Below, piece by piece: positions 63,501 to 64,000 of a stretch of DNA of 64,000 nt (position 1 is its first letter; every line of letters starts with the position of its first letter). The notes beneath the pieces were generated by a model. The model made no database searches, was not told the origin of the DNA, and saw only the letters and a list, made by a program, of their open reading frames with translations. The translations under genes were made by a program, and so were the position numbers. Origin of the DNA: Runella sp. SP2. GTDB taxonomy: Bacteria > Bacteroidota > Bacteroidia > Cytophagales > Spirosomataceae. The stretch covers positions 4,526,001-4,590,000 of the forward strand of contig NZ_CP031030.1 in the NCBI RefSeq assembly GCF_003711225.1, written 5' to 3'.

Positions 63501-63785
63501 CAAGTTTCGTCTTACTTCTTGGAAGATGGCTCGTACTTGCGTTTGAAAAACATCCAGTTGACTTACACTTTGCCTAGTAACTTGTTGAAAAAACTAGGAA
63601 TGAGTTCTGCGCAGGTTTATATCCAAGGCCAGAATATTCTTACACTTACCAAATATTCGGGTCTTGACCCAGATATCAACTTGAGAAGATCAGGTAACGA
63701 CAACCAAGACATCCACATGGGTGTTGACGAAGGCGCGTATCCTGTTGCCAAGTCGTATCTTGTAGGTTTACGCTTTGGTTTCTAA
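60552..63785 (+). CDS. SusC/RagA-family TonB-linked outer-membrane transporter
   Basis: The 1077-residue protein has a signal peptide (about 1-21), a carboxypeptidase-regulatory-like domain (about 23-95; LTGRVTDSNDGNPLPGVSV), a TonB plug domain (about 100-230; VVTGYASQRKKDITGAV, GTMVRIRGFGSINNNSPLY) and a 22-strand barrel ending in a C-terminal aromatic residue (LRFGF). It imports a macromolecular nutrient, usually a glycan or peptide, together with a SusD lipoprotein; the ligand cannot be read from sequence. The SusD gene begins 38 nt downstream. No degradative enzyme is in view before the window ends. Confidence 0.95.
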   Translation: MKKQLYLAALLWLVVLTTWAQSRLTGRVTDSNDGNPLPGVSVLIKGTNTGVTTDGEGRFTLTPPSAGATLVVSYIGYITQEIAIGNRTTIDVSLAVDVKSLSEVVVTGYASQRKKDITGAVTVVSAKELTATPAASVTQMLQGRASGVVVGNDNSPGGGTMVRIRGFGSINNNSPLYVIDGVPTQGTLNQLNPNDIESMQVLKDASAASIYGARAANGVVIITTKKGKTGEPNITFDFYSGTQRPGRMLPLLNTQELGQYLYESELGAGKNPSATSPSAQYKFGPNGEQTIADYIYPNVYGALPSNYTYTNDIADPNLGRTAFNITKANKEGTDWQDVIFDPAPIANFQVGATGGMKSGKYAISANYFKQDGILRYTKYDRYSVRANTEFTKGKLTIGENFTFSYDERQGITNNDESNPIMFAIRVHPIIPVFDITGGPAELGGTNTSPYNGFAGSRGSNLGNAPNPLARLYREKDNITKGSHVFGNVFAELDILPGLKARTSLGLEYNQYNRSEYFHRDIEAAEARNANSLNVINQFDRSLTWFNTLNYSKTIGVHNFNVLVGTEAVKTYAFAFQASRSAFAFDDLDYRYLDAGSASGLSNAGGGATLSALFSQFGKINYAYKDFILADFTLRRDGSSRFSAANRYAIFPAFSVGMRMTELGFMKEVKFINDLKVRAGWGKTGNQLIPNVYNAYTLYAADPSNNAYDINGTGTSIVGGFDLVQFGNPQGKWETNTSTNIGIDAVLLNNKVELVVDWYNRLTSNMLTQIAIPRTAGTGTIPFTNIGSVQNRGIDLGINFRDKKGDFRYQVGVNFGHYKNEVKKLNDDPNATVFGFTTRLPAISATKAGLPIASYYGYIVDGIIKDDAEAAAAPKFGTYTRAGVFKFRDINGDGVITAADRTIMGNPHPDFTYGINVNVGYKNWDLTMFGQGVQGNQIFNYVRYWTDFNVFQGNRSKDMLYSSWRKPGDDAKLPRLNSGDATSQQVSSYFLEDGSYLRLKNIQLTYTLPSNLLKKLGMSSAQVYIQGQNILTLTKYSGLDPDINLRRSGNDNQDIHMGVDEGAYPVAKSYLVGLRFGF

Positions 63786-63823
63786 TCTTAGTCAACAACA
63801 AGCAAAACATTTTTGAAACAACA

Positions 63824-64000
63824 ATGAAAAAAGTAATCATACTAACGCTTTTGGTCGGCCTAAGCTTCTCTTGTTCTGAGAGCTTCTTTGACCTCAAACC
63901 CCAAGGACGCGCGTCTTTGGATCAATTATCTACTAAAAACGGTATCAACGCCCTTTTGATTGGTGCTTATTCGTTGCTCGACGGAGTTGGTGCGGGTAAC
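63824..64000 (+). CDS. SusD/RagB-family nutrient-binding lipoprotein, partial (C-terminus outside window)
   Basis: 59 codons are visible from the ATG at 63824. A lipoprotein signal with lipobox S-F-S-C (Cys16) is followed by SESFFDLKPQGRASLDQL and a helical start of the SusD domain. As in other SusC/SusD pairs, it should sit on top of the SusC barrel as the surface lid that captures the ligand. The rest of the gene lies to the right of the window. Confidence 0.85.
   Translation, partial: MKKVIILTLLVGLSFSCSESFFDLKPQGRASLDQLSTKNGINALLIGAYSLLDGVGAGN

Noticed and set aside
61800-63503. Long minus-strand open frames inside the SusC-type gene, up to 342 codons
   Set aside because: They are antisense shadows of a strongly supported SusC frame and encode low-complexity Val/Arg/Cys-rich sequence.

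Overview
The window looks like chromosomal DNA from a member of the Bacteroidota, most likely order Cytophagales (a Runella/Spirosoma-like relative; the genus is a guess). The evidence is a fused lpxC-fabZ gene, a SusC/SusD pair, a secreted metalloprotease with a type IX secretion C-terminal domain, DUF4292 and DUF5916 proteins, and repeated use of the Bacteroidota promoter word TAnnTTTG close upstream of genes.

Layout. 0-9.8 kb: rhomboid protease (cut by the window edge) and mutL; a 58-residue membrane peptide behind a sigma-54-like promoter; then a minus-strand run TPR protein > DUF4292 lipoprotein > EnvC-like activator > panB > RluA-family pseudouridine synthase > small membrane protein; then exodeoxyribonuclease III. 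9.9-26.6 kb: sugar/nucleoside-type transporters, a fused dehydrogenase/Gfo-Idh oxidoreductase, a DUF5916 outer-membrane protein, a T9SS-exported M4 protease, a TlpA-like thioredoxin, and a Gfo/Idh plus two TIM-barrel isomerases that carry export-type N-termini, with a lone ABC ATPase between them. 26.7-34.3 kb: recG, pcrA/uvrD helicase, hisIE, a sigma-54 response regulator lacking a DNA-binding domain, and a secreted cyclophilin. 34.4-39.0 kb: lipid A operon HD protein-lpxD-lpxC/fabZ-lpxA, closed by a clear terminator. 39.0-47.8 kb: Fic protein, tRNA-Leu(CAA) with a textbook promoter and terminator, MacB-type permease, a protein usually labelled asparagine synthetase B, an ExoX-like exonuclease, a MATE pump and a TPR histidine kinase/LytTR regulator pair.

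47.8-53.4 kb is the accessory part. It is visibly AT-richer, with four export-type proteins (small lipoprotein, repeat protein, M48 metalloprotease, PA-IL/LecA-like domain protein) ending at a strong terminator. Decayed DNA follows, including the last ~117 codons of a TonB-dependent receptor. 53.4-64 kb returns to core-like genes: class C beta-lactamase-type hydrolase, TolC and MacA-type efflux partners, an OmpA-domain protein with six internal repeats, and a SusC/SusD pair cut by the right edge.

Between genes there are several short palindromic repeats. The most striking is a set of perfect hairpins with different stems but a constant four-base CTCA (or TGAG) loop, at 19.8, 24.0 (four in a row) and 31.4 kb. 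I found no CRISPR array, prophage, insertion sequence or known defence system.
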